Below are positions 17,822 through 28,157 of a stretch of DNA of 64,000 bases, one piece after another. The position numbers were made by a program, and so were the translations under genes. The number at the start of each line of letters is the position of its first letter. The first letter of the stretch is position 1. The notes beneath the pieces were generated by a model, which saw only the letters and a program-made list of their open reading frames with translations, was not told the origin of the DNA and searched no databases. Source of the stretch: Acidimicrobiia bacterium (GTDB lineage Bacteria; Actinomycetota; Acidimicrobiia; Spongiisociales; UBA5794); contig QJWC01000087.1 of NCBI GenBank assembly GCA_003235475.1, positions 1 to 64,000 of the forward strand, written 5' to 3'.

Positions 17822-19182
17822 CCACCGGCGCCCTGTGGGCCGACGAAGCGGTGCAGCTCACGATCGACCTGATCCGCAATGCGTGCGTCAACGACGGCAC
17901 GCCCGACTCGGGGAACGAGATCAGATCGGTTCGGACCGTCCAGGAATACCTCGGGGACACAGGAACGGTGATCGAGCCCGCGCCGGGGAGGGGCTCGGTC
18001 ATCCTGAGGATTCCGGGGACCGACCCGGATGCACCGACCGTCCTCATGCTCCCGCACCTCGACGTCGTTCCCGCGAGCCCTCATGACTGGACCCACCCGC
18101 CCTTCGAAGGCAAGGTCGTCGACGGCATGATCTGGGGGAGAGGCGCGGTCGACATGCTCAACGTGACCGGTGCGATGGTCGCGGTGTTCAAGGCCTTGCG
18201 CGATGGCGATCTGGCGCCGCCTGCTGGCGACGTCATCCTCGCTTGCGTCGCAGACGAGGAGGCCGGGGGCTCTCTCGGCGCAGCACACCTCGCGGAGCAC
18301 TATTGGGATCTCGTCGAATGCGATGTGGTCCTCACCGAGGTGGCGGGACCGAATCTTCGCGGCAGCCATGGAAGCGCCATCCCTGTCACCGTCGCTGAGA
18401 AGGGCCCGGCGTGGCGCCACGTGGTGGCGCACGGCGTCGCTGGCCACGGGAGCCAGCCATACGCGCGGTCGAACGCCGTCCTCTCGCTTTCTTCAGCGTT
18501 CGCAGACATCGGGTCAGTGCCCCAACCCGTCCACCTCTCGGACGAGTGGCTCGCGACCGTCCCGCATCTTCCCATCGACACTGCGACCCGGGCGCGTCTC
18601 ACACACGAAGAGACCGTGGATGTCGCGATCGACGACATCGCGGAGGACGATCCGACCCTTGCACGGTGGATCCACGCGTGCACCCACCTGACCTTCTCCC
18701 CGAACGTCATCCACGGGGGAGCGAAGTCCAACGTCGTTGCGGATGCCGCCGAGGGCGACATCGACGTACGGATGCTTCCCGGCCAGGATGCGACCGACGT
18801 GAACGACCACCTCCGCAAGGTGCTCGGGCCTGCAAGATTCGATGAACTCGACTTCGTGCCAGTGCTCGAAATGGAGGCCAATGCATCGCCCACCGGCGGC
18901 GCGATGTGGGAGGCGCTCGGCGACGCCGCAGAGGAGCTGACGGGCAGCCGGACCCTTGCACCGTTGATCACCCCCGTATCCACCGACGCGAGGTTCTTCA
19001 GGACACGAGGCGTGCCCGCATACGGTGCGGGGCTGTTCGATGACAGGGTGAGCTTCGCCGAGATGCTTGCCATGTTCCACGGTGCCGACGAGCGGGTGTC
19101 GGTCGAATCGGTACGTCGGACGGCAGCGTTCATCGGTGCGGCCATCGGGGCGTACGGGCGTCGAACCAGCCGGCACACCTAG
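17818..19182 (+). CDS. M20-family metallopeptidase (ArgE/DapE/carboxypeptidase type)
   Basis: A two-zinc amidohydrolase or carboxypeptidase of 454 residues. Motifs: the first metal site MLPHLDVVP (H, D), WGRGAVDM with the bridging aspartate, the catalytic DEEAGG glutamates, and a C-terminal dimerisation lid. The length matches the broad M20/M25/M40 group that acts on dipeptides or N-acyl amino acids; the sequence alone does not choose between deacylase and peptidase. The ATG overlaps the GNAT stop (ATGA). It ends 21 bases before the small gene at 19204. Confidence 0.88.
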   Translation: MTTGALWADEAVQLTIDLIRNACVNDGTPDSGNEIRSVRTVQEYLGDTGTVIEPAPGRGSVILRIPGTDPDAPTVLMLPHLDVVPASPHDWTHPPFEGKVVDGMIWGRGAVDMLNVTGAMVAVFKALRDGDLAPPAGDVILACVADEEAGGSLGAAHLAEHYWDLVECDVVLTEVAGPNLRGSHGSAIPVTVAEKGPAWRHVVAHGVAGHGSQPYARSNAVLSLSSAFADIGSVPQPVHLSDEWLATVPHLPIDTATRARLTHEETVDVAIDDIAEDDPTLARWIHACTHLTFSPNVIHGGAKSNVVADAAEGDIDVRMLPGQDATDVNDHLRKVLGPARFDELDFVPVLEMEANASPTGGAMWEALGDAAEELTGSRTLAPLITPVSTDARFFRTRGVPAYGAGLFDDRVSFAEMLAMFHGADERVSVESVRRTAAFIGAAIGAYGRRTSRHT

Positions 19183-19203
19183 ACCGCCCAACGGGAGGCG
19201 ATA

Positions 19204-19365
19204 ATGGAACCCATGGATGCCACCAGACAGGACGAGCAACCCGTCGACAAGCAGGCTGCCCTCGAGGCAGCAGACCCGGCCGATGCGCCGGACGTCGCAG
19301 AAGAACTCGCGAGAACGCTCCAGGACGATCTCGACAGGGTCGCGGGTTCGGAGACGGAAGCCTGA
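19204..19365 (+). CDS. Small acidic protein upstream of tlyA
   Basis: A 53-residue, highly acidic, helical protein (MEPMDATRQDEQ ... AEELARTLQDDLDRVAG) with a good ribosome site GGGAGG at 19193-19198. No family is named. In Mycobacterium tuberculosis a small ORF of similar size (Rv1693, from memory) also lies just ahead of tlyA, so the position looks conserved. The stop codon TGA at 19363-19365 overlaps a CTG that I take as the tlyA start. Confidence 0.7.
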   Translation: MEPMDATRQDEQPVDKQAALEAADPADAPDVAEELARTLQDDLDRVAGSETEA

Positions 19366-20150
19366 CACGTCGCAGGCTCGACGTCGAGCTCGTCAGGCGG
19401 AAGCTCGTCAGTTCCCGGGCTGAGGCACAGAAGGCAATCGACGCGGGACTCGTGCGGGTCTCATCGACCGCGGTTCCGAAGAGTTCGACGCTCGTCGCGG
19501 ACTCGGATGCGATTCACCTCCAGGCACCGCCCGAGCCGTTCGTTGCACGGTCAGGACGCAAGCTTGCGGGAGCGTTGGATCACTTCGGCGTTGACCCGAA
19601 GGGTCGGCATTGTCTCGACGTCGGGGCCTCCACCGGTGGCTTCACCGACTGTCTCCTCCAACGGGGCGCTGCCGACGTCGTCGCGCTCGACGTTGGCTAC
19701 GGCCAACTCCACTGGCGAATACGGTCAGACCCTCGGGTGACCGTCGTCGAGCGCACGAACTTTCGGCTGGTGGATCCTGCCACCGTCGGGGCCCCGTTCG
19801 ACCTCGTCGTCGCAGATGTCTCCTTCATCTCACTCGGCCTCCTCGCAAGGCAGTTCGAGCGGGTGGGCTCCGCCCAGGCGTCGTGGGTGCTCCTCATAAA
19901 GCCGCAGTTCGAGGCAGGGAGGGAAGATGTCGGCCGCGGCGGGCTCGTGAAGGACGAAAGCACCCATCGCCGCGTCCTCAGGCGTGTGGTCGACGAGTTC
20001 CACGACGTTGGCCTGGAATGTCAGGAGCTCGTTGTATCGTCGATCACCGGCACCAAAGGCAACACCGAGTTCGTCGGCTGGTTCACACGATCCGGGCCTG
20101 GCATCGGCGACGAGGCAATCGACATCGCAGTGAGGAACGCACACATATGA
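19362..20150 (+). CDS. tlyA: TlyA 16S/23S rRNA 2'-O-methyltransferase, starting at CTG
   Basis: Methylates cytidine 2'-hydroxyls in 16S and 23S rRNA; in mycobacteria its loss gives capreomycin resistance. From CTG at 19362 the protein has 262 residues: an S4 RNA-binding domain (about 1-60, TRRRLDVELVRRKLVSSRAE) and a Rossmann methyltransferase with DVGASTGG (86-93), VADVSFISL and IKPQFEAG. No ATG, GTG or TTG exists in this frame until GTG 19452, which would delete half the S4 domain. The CTG overlaps the previous stop as CTGA, mirroring the ATGA and GTGA overlaps used elsewhere here. Confidence 0.88.
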   Translation: MTRRRLDVELVRRKLVSSRAEAQKAIDAGLVRVSSTAVPKSSTLVADSDAIHLQAPPEPFVARSGRKLAGALDHFGVDPKGRHCLDVGASTGGFTDCLLQRGAADVVALDVGYGQLHWRIRSDPRVTVVERTNFRLVDPATVGAPFDLVVADVSFISLGLLARQFERVGSAQASWVLLIKPQFEAGREDVGRGGLVKDESTHRRVLRRVVDEFHDVGLECQELVVSSITGTKGNTEFVGWFTRSGPGIGDEAIDIAVRNAHI

Positions 20151-20926
20151 AGACGATCATGCTCGTGACCCGGGACGGCCCCAAGCGGGCAACCTCCGTC
20201 GCGGCCAAGGCTGCGTCCGCGTTCACCGATGCGGGTCTCACGATCGTCGAGGGCGGTACGCCGGACTGTTTCGTCGCAATCGGTGGCGACGGAACCGTGT
20301 TGAGGGCTGGAGCCATAGCCATCGATCGAGATGTCCCCGTATGCGGGATCAACGTCGGGCGTGTCGGTTACCTCGCTGAGTACGAAGCCGCCGAGATCAC
20401 CGATCTCGCCGCGGCGCTCGCGGCCGATTCCTACTCCCTCCGACAGCACAGCGTCCTCGAGGTCTCCTCCACGGACGTGACGGCGTACGCGATCAACGAC
20501 GTCGTCATCGAGAAGGTTGTCAGTCAGCGGATCATCAACGTCGCCGTGGCCATCAACGATCGGCCCCTCGCGACGTATCGGACAGACGGCATCGTCGTCG
20601 CGACGCCGCTCGGGTCAACTGCCTATTCGCTCTCGGCGGGAGGTCCCGTCGTCGACCCGTCTGTCGATGCCATCATCCTCACTCCCGTTGCGCCCCACAG
20701 CCTCGTGACGCGCCCTGTCGTGCTCACCCCTGACTCGGAGGTGTCCTTCACCGTGACTGTCGACCGCCCAGCGCGCATCAACGTCGACGGCCAGGAGCTG
20801 ACCGAGGTCCAACCGGGCGGGACCGCGAGGGTCCGAAAGTCAGAGCGGACGGTTTCCTTTGTGAGCCTCGATCGGCATCCGTTCCCTGAAGCCGTCAGGG
20901 AACAGTTCGGCCTCAAGCATGCTTGA
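20147..20926 (+). CDS. nadK: NAD kinase
   Basis: Phosphorylates NAD to NADP using ATP or, in actinobacteria, polyphosphate. The 259-residue protein carries the catalytic GGDGT at residues 46-50, the NVGRVGYLAE motif, INDVVIEK, and TDGIVVATPLGSTAYSLSAGGP. The true start is ATG at 20147, overlapping the tlyA stop (ATGA); the longer reading from 19610 lies in tlyA out of frame. It is followed by recN with an 8-base overlap, an order shared with mycobacteria (Rv1694-Rv1696 from memory). Confidence 0.95.
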   Translation: MKTIMLVTRDGPKRATSVAAKAASAFTDAGLTIVEGGTPDCFVAIGGDGTVLRAGAIAIDRDVPVCGINVGRVGYLAEYEAAEITDLAAALAADSYSLRQHSVLEVSSTDVTAYAINDVVIEKVVSQRIINVAVAINDRPLATYRTDGIVVATPLGSTAYSLSAGGPVVDPSVDAIILTPVAPHSLVTRPVVLTPDSEVSFTVTVDRPARINVDGQELTEVQPGGTARVRKSERTVSFVSLDRHPFPEAVREQFGLKHA

Positions 20927-22526
20927 CGAGATCACCGCGACCAATCTCGGAATCATCGATCATGCCGCCGTCGCCCTTGGTCCGGGGTTGACCGTCATCA
21001 CGGGCGAGACGGGAACGGGCAAGACCCTCATGCTCGGAGCGCTGCGGCTCCTCAGGGGTGACAATGCCCCGAAGAGGTCGATCGGCCCCGGCGGCGAGTC
21101 AGCTGAGGTCTCAGCCCGCTTTGTCGGGGCTGACGGCGAGGAACTCGCTGTGCGACGGACGGTCGCGGCATCCCGGTCGAGGGCCTATCTGAACGGCTCC
21201 GCTGCCGCGGCCAGCGAGCTCACCGAGGTCGTCGGCAGCCGTGTCTCGATTGTCGGCCAACACGACCATCTCAGGCTCTCGACGGCTGCAGGTGTGAGGT
21301 CCCTCCTCGACCAGGCGCTCGATCGAACCGGTCAGAAGGCGCTCGACGCGTATGCCGAGGCGTGGGACGCGTACCAAAAGCTCATCACTGAGGCGAAGGC
21401 GCTCGGTGGCGACCCGCGGACGATCGAGCGCGAGCGGGACTCGCTCGAGCGTCAAGTCCACGAGATCGAATCCGCGGCCCTGCAGCCGGACGAGGATGAC
21501 GATCTGCGGGCGTCCCTCATGCGGATGCGGAATGCAGACGCGCTCGCCGAGGATCTCGACACCGCGCTACGCGCTGCTGGCGACGAGGGCGGGGGAGCGA
21601 TGCTCGCCGACGCCGTCGCTGCCCTCGCGAGAGCGTCACGGTTGGACGAGGGCCTGAGCGATCTCGCGGAATCGCTCACAGCCGTGGCAGACACGTTGAA
21701 CGAGGTCACGTCGGAGATTGCCCGAGTAGCCCTCGACCTCGATGCGGACCCGGAGAACCTCGCGGCCGCTGAGGCACGCATGGCCGAAATCGGGACGCTC
21801 AAGCGGAAGTACGGCGACACACTCGGTGAGATCGCGCGCTTCCACGACGATGCGGTCGATCGCATCGAGGTGCTGATCAACCTCGAGCAGCGTGCGGCTG
21901 TCATCGACGCAGAAGTCATCGCGGCGCGGGCCGTGCTCGAAGACGCGGCGCAAGCCTTGTCCGAAGCGCGCCGGTCGACGGGCGAGCGGATCTCGTCGGC
22001 TGCTGTCGCTCACCTCGAAGAGCTCGGCTTCACGAGCCCCGTGCTCGCATTCACGCTCCGCCCCGCGGATCCCGGTCCTCACGGCGCCGACGCAATCGAG
22101 TTGCTGTTTGCGTCGTCCAAGACGCTGAAGCCTGCGCCCGTCGGTGCTGGTGCGTCCGGGGGAGAGCTCAGCCGAATCGTGTTGGCGCTCGTGCTTGCCT
22201 CAGGGACCGCGGACGCCGAACTGGTCGCGTTCGATGAGATCGACGCCGGCGTAGGCGGTGAGACGGCGCTCTCGCTCGGCGCAAAGCTCAAGGCGCTCTC
22301 CCGGAACCAGCAGGTCGTGTGCATCACGCATCTCCCGCAAGTGGCCGCGTTCGCCGATACGCACGTCGTTGTGGAGCGGGTGTCCGATGTGGCGGCCGTC
22401 CGAAGCCTCGACGATGCCGATCGCGCCGTCGAATTGTCGCGGATGCTCGCCGGCCTCGGCGACTCGACCAAGGGCAGGGAGCATGCGGCCGAGCTGCTGA
22501 CCGTCGCCGCGACGATGTCTGAATGA
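20919..22526 (+). CDS. recN: DNA repair protein RecN
   Basis: An SMC-like ATPase used in double-strand-break repair. The 535-residue protein has Walker A GETGTGKT (29-36), a long coiled-coil centre (about 150-350) and a C-terminal ABC signature (GASGGELSRIVLAL) followed by Walker B (VAFDEIDAGVGGE) and QVVCITHLPQVAAFAD. All motifs are intact. Its ATG lies 8 bases inside nadK. The gene ends 61 bases before pyrG. Confidence 0.95.
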   Translation: MLDEITATNLGIIDHAAVALGPGLTVITGETGTGKTLMLGALRLLRGDNAPKRSIGPGGESAEVSARFVGADGEELAVRRTVAASRSRAYLNGSAAAASELTEVVGSRVSIVGQHDHLRLSTAAGVRSLLDQALDRTGQKALDAYAEAWDAYQKLITEAKALGGDPRTIERERDSLERQVHEIESAALQPDEDDDLRASLMRMRNADALAEDLDTALRAAGDEGGGAMLADAVAALARASRLDEGLSDLAESLTAVADTLNEVTSEIARVALDLDADPENLAAAEARMAEIGTLKRKYGDTLGEIARFHDDAVDRIEVLINLEQRAAVIDAEVIAARAVLEDAAQALSEARRSTGERISSAAVAHLEELGFTSPVLAFTLRPADPGPHGADAIELLFASSKTLKPAPVGAGASGGELSRIVLALVLASGTADAELVAFDEIDAGVGGETALSLGAKLKALSRNQQVVCITHLPQVAAFADTHVVVERVSDVAAVRSLDDADRAVELSRMLAGLGDSTKGREHAAELLTVAATMSE

Positions 22527-22535
22527 CGGGGTTGT

Positions 22536-24237
<1,702 letters not shown>

Positions 24238-24250
24238 CGTTCCAGGGCGT

Positions 24251-25135
24251 GTGACACTTCCCCCACACGGTTCCGACTTCCTCGCATCGGTTCAAGCCGA
24301 GCGGGGCCTTTCCCGGAACACCGCCACCGCCTACCGCATAGACCTCGAGCAATATCAGGCGACCGTCGCCGCGCTCGGCGGCGCGCCCGATGAGGGAGCG
24401 ATACGAAACCATCTCGAGGCCCTCAGGGACCTCGGCCTGGCTGATGCGTCGATCGCTCGCAAGTTCGCCTCCATCAGGGCGTACCACCGCTTCTTGATTG
24501 CAGAGGGCCTCTCGGGAGATGACCCGACGGCGTCCTTGGCACCGCCCATGCGACCTCGGTCACTCCCACGGGCGTTGACGGTCGACGAGGTCACAGCGAT
24601 CATCGACGCGATCGGGATCGATACACCGATCGGCCGCAGGGACCGAGCGATGATCGAGGTCTTGTACGGCACCGGTTGTCGTGTGTCCGAACTCATCGGC
24701 GTCGACCTCCACGACCTCGACCTCGAGACACGGACGATGCTCGTCACGGGTAAGGGCTCAAAGCAGCGAATCGTTCCGATCGGTCGATTCGCGATCGACG
24801 CCGTCACGGTGTGGCTCGACGATCGGCTCTCGCTGCGGGTTCCGGGCCGCGATCCCGGCGCGCTCTTCCTCTCGTCGCGGGGCAACCGGATGACCCGCCA
24901 AGCGGTGTGGCGGGTGGTGAAGGCATCGGCTGGCCAGGCCAACATCGACCCTGGCCGCGTCTCGCCGCACGTGTTCCGGCACTCCGCCGCGACGCACATG
25001 GTCGAAGGTGGCGCTGACCTGCGGACGGTCCAGGAGCTGCTCGGCCACGCCAGTCTCAGCACAACGCAGATCTACACGAAGGTGACGGCTGAGCATCTTC
25101 GGGAGGTGCTCGTCACCAGCCATCCGAGGGCGTAA
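24251..25135 (+). CDS. xerD: Tyrosine recombinase XerC/XerD type
   Basis: Site-specific recombinase that resolves chromosome dimers at dif. The 294-residue protein has the N-terminal SAM-like DNA-binding domain (1-95) and a catalytic domain with all expected residues: Arg144 (GCRVSEL), Lys168 (GKGSK), His240 and Arg243 (HVFRHS), His266 (LGHASL) and Tyr275. Size and context (after pyrG, as in mycobacteria) mark it as the core recombinase rather than a mobile-element integrase. GTG start with weak ribosome site GGGCGTG. Confidence 0.9.
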   Translation: MTLPPHGSDFLASVQAERGLSRNTATAYRIDLEQYQATVAALGGAPDEGAIRNHLEALRDLGLADASIARKFASIRAYHRFLIAEGLSGDDPTASLAPPMRPRSLPRALTVDEVTAIIDAIGIDTPIGRRDRAMIEVLYGTGCRVSELIGVDLHDLDLETRTMLVTGKGSKQRIVPIGRFAIDAVTVWLDDRLSLRVPGRDPGALFLSSRGNRMTRQAVWRVVKASAGQANIDPGRVSPHVFRHSAATHMVEGGADLRTVQELLGHASLSTTQIYTKVTAEHLREVLVTSHPRA

Positions 25136-25171
25136 CTCCGCCATGAGGGCAGACTTCGACACGCTGATCAT

Positions 25172-25196
25172 TAGTCTCGTGGGGGTGCCGGCACCC
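25172..25196 (+). promoter_or_regulatory. -10 element with overlapping palindrome ahead of the DksA/TraR gene
   Basis: TAGTCT at 25172-25177 and, six bases further on, a perfect 14-base palindrome GGGTGCCGGCACCC at 25183-25196 that would cover the transcription start. Possible operator. Confidence 0.4.
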
Positions 25197-25221
25197 GCAC
25201 CGCCGCCACGCTGGAGGAACC

Positions 25222-25572
25222 ATGACCACGGTTGACCGCGCCAAAGCGGAGGCAACGCTTCACGCCGAACGAGCGCGCCTCGTGCACCAGCTGGGAGAGC
25301 TCGGTGCCGACGAGTCTGGCGAACTCACCGGTGAGGTCGACTTCGGAGACGCCTTCGCCGATGCCGGTTCTGCGACCGCCGAACGCACGGAAACGCTCGG
25401 CATCGTCGACGCGCTCAAGCGTCAGGTCGACGACATCGACGCAGCACTCGCAAGGATCGAGGACGGCACCTATGGCGTCTGCTCCATGTGTGGCGACGAC
25501 ATCGGCGCGGCACGGCTCGAGTTCAGGCCGATGTCCCTTCTCTGCGTCGATTGCAAGCGACCGATGCCGTAG
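25222..25572 (+). CDS. DksA/TraR C4-type zinc-finger protein
   Basis: A 116-residue member of the DksA/TraR family, proteins that enter the RNA polymerase secondary channel. It has a coiled-coil hairpin (about 1-80) and a C4 zinc finger with Cys87, Cys90, Cys108 and Cys111 (YGVCSMCGDDIG ... LCVDC). Mycobacterial relatives are short and of uncertain function, so a stringent-response role is only possible. A very good ribosome site (GGAGGAACC) precedes the ATG. The upstream gap has a palindrome at the likely transcription start. Confidence 0.85.
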   Translation: MTTVDRAKAEATLHAERARLVHQLGELGADESGELTGEVDFGDAFADAGSATAERTETLGIVDALKRQVDDIDAALARIEDGTYGVCSMCGDDIGAARLEFRPMSLLCVDCKRPMP

Positions 25573-25589
25573 AAGGCCATCTCCGGGTC

Positions 25590-26042
25590 ATGCTGTCCCA
25601 CCTCATCCGTCGGTTCTTCGGCCACATCACGGCCAGAGCCCTCTCACCGAGCGAACAACATGACATCTCCGAGTGGCTGACCGCCCCGCTGCGAGAGCTG
25701 TTCTACGCACAGCCCGTCGGTGACCAGCGTCACGCCTACAGCGTTGCGGCACGAGTTCCGCCCCACCTTCGGGAGGCCGCCCTCCTCCATGATGTCGGCA
25801 AGAGCATGTGCGGAATCGGCGCCGTCCAGCGTTCCCTTGCGACGGTCTGGGCATGGCTCGGGCTTCCGGTGTGGGGAGCCTGGGAGTGCTACCTCACCCA
25901 TGGACATCGCGGAGCGGCCCTGATCGAGATTGCGGGGGGCTCAGAGCTCAGCGTGGCATTCGCTCGCCACCATCCCGGCCCCACACCAGAGGGATTCGAC
26001 GGCGAGGCCTGGTTTGCCCTCTCGACTGCCGACGACGCATGA
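25590..26042 (+). CDS. HD-domain hydrolase-like protein
   Basis: A 150-residue metal-dependent phosphohydrolase-like protein. The HD motif is AALLHDVGKS (His67, Asp68), with an upstream histidine (RHAYSVA) and downstream ARHHPGP completing the usual metal set. The substrate is unknown; small HD proteins cleave nucleotides or cyclic nucleotides. ATG at 25590 lies 17 bases after the zinc-finger gene; a longer reading starting at 25488 would overlap it and is disfavoured. Probably co-transcribed with the DksA/TraR gene. Confidence 0.75.
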   Translation: MLSHLIRRFFGHITARALSPSEQHDISEWLTAPLRELFYAQPVGDQRHAYSVAARVPPHLREAALLHDVGKSMCGIGAVQRSLATVWAWLGLPVWGAWECYLTHGHRGAALIEIAGGSELSVAFARHHPGPTPEGFDGEAWFALSTADDA

Positions 26043-26089
26043 CGCCGATCATGTGCGCTGCAAAGCCTCCTGTCCGTGCCGGGGTCCAA

Positions 26090-26095
26090 TAGCAT
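26090..26095 (+). promoter_or_regulatory. Candidate -10 of scpA
   Basis: TAGCAT, 9 bases, ATG at 26105. Nearly leaderless. Confidence 0.4.
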
Positions 26096-26104
26096 GACGA
26101 CCTC

Positions 26105-26881
26105 ATGACATTCGAAGTCCGCACGAAGGTGTTCGAGGGGCCCCTCGACCTCCTGCTCCAGCTCATCACGAGCCACCAACTCGCGATCACGGAGCTGTCG
26201 TTGCTCGGGATCGTGAACGAGTACCTCGCGTTCCTCGACGATGTCAAGGAGCTCGACCTCGAGGTCACGAGCGAGTTCCTCCTCATCGCGGCGACGCTGA
26301 TCCAACTCAAGGCTCGGCATCTCCTTCCAGACGACGAACCGATGGATCTCGACGAGGAGCTTGCGCTTGCCGAAGAGCGGGACCGCCTTCTTTCGCGGCT
26401 CCTCGCGTGCCTCACCTTCAAGGATGTCGCTGCGGTCCTGGAACACCGGATGGACGCAGCTGCAAGGCGATACGGGCGCACGGCTGGCATACCGGTCGAG
26501 GTCACGCCCCAGGCGCCAGAGGTCGTGCTTCCCGTGGATGGCGTGGGCCTCGCGCGCGTCGCCGAGCTCGCATTCTCCACGCCCATCACCGAGCCGGACC
26601 TCGATCACCTCGACCTCAATCTCCCGTCGATACAGGACGCCATCGTGGACCTCCAGGGACGGATGGCCGAATCGATCGTCGCCGACTTCGACGATCTCGT
26701 ATCCGGCTTCGATCGCGAAGCAGAGGTCGTTGCGTACTTTCTCGCGCTCCTCGAACTCGCGAGATGGGGGATCGTCCGTGTCTCGCAAGAGACGATGTTC
26801 GAGGGGATTCGGGTCGCCTACGACCGCGCCGCCGCGGAGGCGAACTTCGAAGACTTCGTGGCAGGCGGGGACGCCGCATGA
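26105..26881 (+). CDS. scpA: Segregation and condensation protein ScpA
   Basis: The kleisin that bridges SMC heads in the bacterial condensin. The 258-residue protein starts FEVRTKVFEGPLDLLLQLITSHQL, the SMC-binding N-terminal helical domain, and includes EFLLIAATLIQLKARHLLP. The C-terminal winged helix is present (ELARWGIVRVSQETMF). The length is typical. scpB follows with a 4-base overlap, giving fixed stoichiometry. Confidence 0.95.
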   Translation: MTFEVRTKVFEGPLDLLLQLITSHQLAITELSLLGIVNEYLAFLDDVKELDLEVTSEFLLIAATLIQLKARHLLPDDEPMDLDEELALAEERDRLLSRLLACLTFKDVAAVLEHRMDAAARRYGRTAGIPVEVTPQAPEVVLPVDGVGLARVAELAFSTPITEPDLDHLDLNLPSIQDAIVDLQGRMAESIVADFDDLVSGFDREAEVVAYFLALLELARWGIVRVSQETMFEGIRVAYDRAAAEANFEDFVAGGDAA

Positions 26882-27456
26882 ACGAACTCGAACGAACCAT
26901 CGAGGCCATCTTGTTCGTGTCGGACCGACCGGTCACGACCGCCGAACTCGCCGAGGTCACCGAAACGTCCCTCGCAGGCGTCGAGGAAGCACTCGAGGCC
27001 ATCCGCGTCGAGCTCGACGATGGGCACGGGATCCAGCTCGACGCGGTCGCCGGCGGTTGGCGCCTCTACACGAAACCCGAAATGATGGACTATCTCGAGC
27101 GGTTCGCTTCGACCGATCGATCCCGTCAACTCTCGAAGGCGGCAGTGGAGACGCTCGCCGTCGTGGCATACAAACAGCCCGTCTCGAGGGGGCAGGTCAC
27201 CGAGATCAGGGGCGTGGATTCTGAGCAGGCGCTCAAGACCCTCGAGCGCCGCGGAATGGTTGCAGAGGTCGGACGCGCCCCGGGCCCCGGGCAGGCGGTG
27301 CTCTACGGGACGACCGAGCTCTTCCTCGAAAAGGTCGGCGTCGATTCCCTCGCGGACCTTCCTCCGCTTGCTGATCATGTGCCACCGGCCCAGATCATGG
27401 ATACGCTCGAGATGCCGTTGCGTTCGGAGGCATCATCGAACGACTCAATCGACTGA
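26878..27456 (+). CDS. scpB: Segregation and condensation protein ScpB
   Basis: Partner of ScpA in the condensin complex, with two winged-helix domains. The 192-residue protein shows LERTIEAILFVSDRPVT at the start, then ETLAVVAYKQPVSRGQVTEIRGV and YGTTELFLEKVGVDSL at the end of the second domain. ATG at 26878 overlaps the scpA stop (ATGA); the extension upstream to 26407 is a shadow. Its 3' end overlaps the proposed start of rluB by about 22 bases. Confidence 0.95.
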   Translation: MNELERTIEAILFVSDRPVTTAELAEVTETSLAGVEEALEAIRVELDDGHGIQLDAVAGGWRLYTKPEMMDYLERFASTDRSRQLSKAAVETLAVVAYKQPVSRGQVTEIRGVDSEQALKTLERRGMVAEVGRAPGPGQAVLYGTTELFLEKVGVDSLADLPPLADHVPPAQIMDTLEMPLRSEASSNDSID

Positions 27457-28157
27457 TCGCCCAGACCGGGTACGCGTCGCGCCGGAAGGCGGATGTCCTG
27501 ATCGGCCAGGGACGCGTCACCGTTGACGGGGATCCTGCGTCGATAGGCCAGAGGATCGACCTTTCGGCCGTCGTTGCTGTCGACGGCGTGCGCCTGCCGA
27601 TCGATCCCGACCTCGTCTCGTATCTGGTCTACAAGCCCGTCGGGGTCGTCACCACCATGGACGACCCCCAGGGGAGGCCCACGGTCGTCGATCTCGTTCC
27701 GCCGGAACCGGTGACGAAACCTGTCGGGAGGCTCGACATCCACTCCGAGGGGCTCCTGATCATGACGAACGATGGGTACCTTGCCGACGTGTGCCTCCAT
27801 CCGCGTTATCAGGTTCCGAAGACGTACCACGTCCTCAGCACGCAGCGTGTGACCGATGCGCATGTTCGGTCGCTGAGCGAGGGCATCGACCTCGACGATG
27901 GCCTCGCGCGCGCCGAATCGGCGAGGGTGCTCGACCGAAGCGGTGACCGCACCATCGTGGAACTCGTCCTCACAGAAGGCCGAAAACGCGAGGTTCGGCG
28001 GATGTTCGAAGCGATCGGAGTCGATGTGTCGCGCCTCGTCAGGACATCGATCGGCCCGGTCTCGGACAGGACGCTGCAGCCGGGCGGGTTCCGACCGCTG
28101 ACCTTCGACGAGACACGGGGACTGCTCGCATACGCAAGGGACGCCGACCGTGGCTGA
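27435..28157 (+). CDS. rluB: 23S rRNA pseudouridine synthase RluB, probable ATC start
   Basis: Makes pseudouridine in the peptidyl-transferase helix of 23S rRNA. From ATC at 27435 the protein has 240 residues: S4 domain (IERLNRLIAQTGYASRRKAD) then the catalytic domain with VGRLDIHSEGLLI (catalytic Asp) and KTYHV. No ATG, GTG or TTG occurs in frame between the stop at 27372 and GTG 27588, which would remove the S4 domain. A GGAGG at 27426-27430 sits 4 bases before the ATC. A CTG at 27453 overlapping the scpB stop (CTGA) is the alternative. Its 3' end overlaps aroA by 8 bases. Confidence 0.85.
   Translation: MERLNRLIAQTGYASRRKADVLIGQGRVTVDGDPASIGQRIDLSAVVAVDGVRLPIDPDLVSYLVYKPVGVVTTMDDPQGRPTVVDLVPPEPVTKPVGRLDIHSEGLLIMTNDGYLADVCLHPRYQVPKTYHVLSTQRVTDAHVRSLSEGIDLDDGLARAESARVLDRSGDRTIVELVLTEGRKREVRRMFEAIGVDVSRLVRTSIGPVSDRTLQPGGFRPLTFDETRGLLAYARDADRG

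Noticed and set aside
24251-25135. Tyrosine recombinase as sign of an integrated element
   Set aside because: Length, active-site set and place after pyrG fit the chromosomal XerD; no attachment repeats or phage genes flank it.
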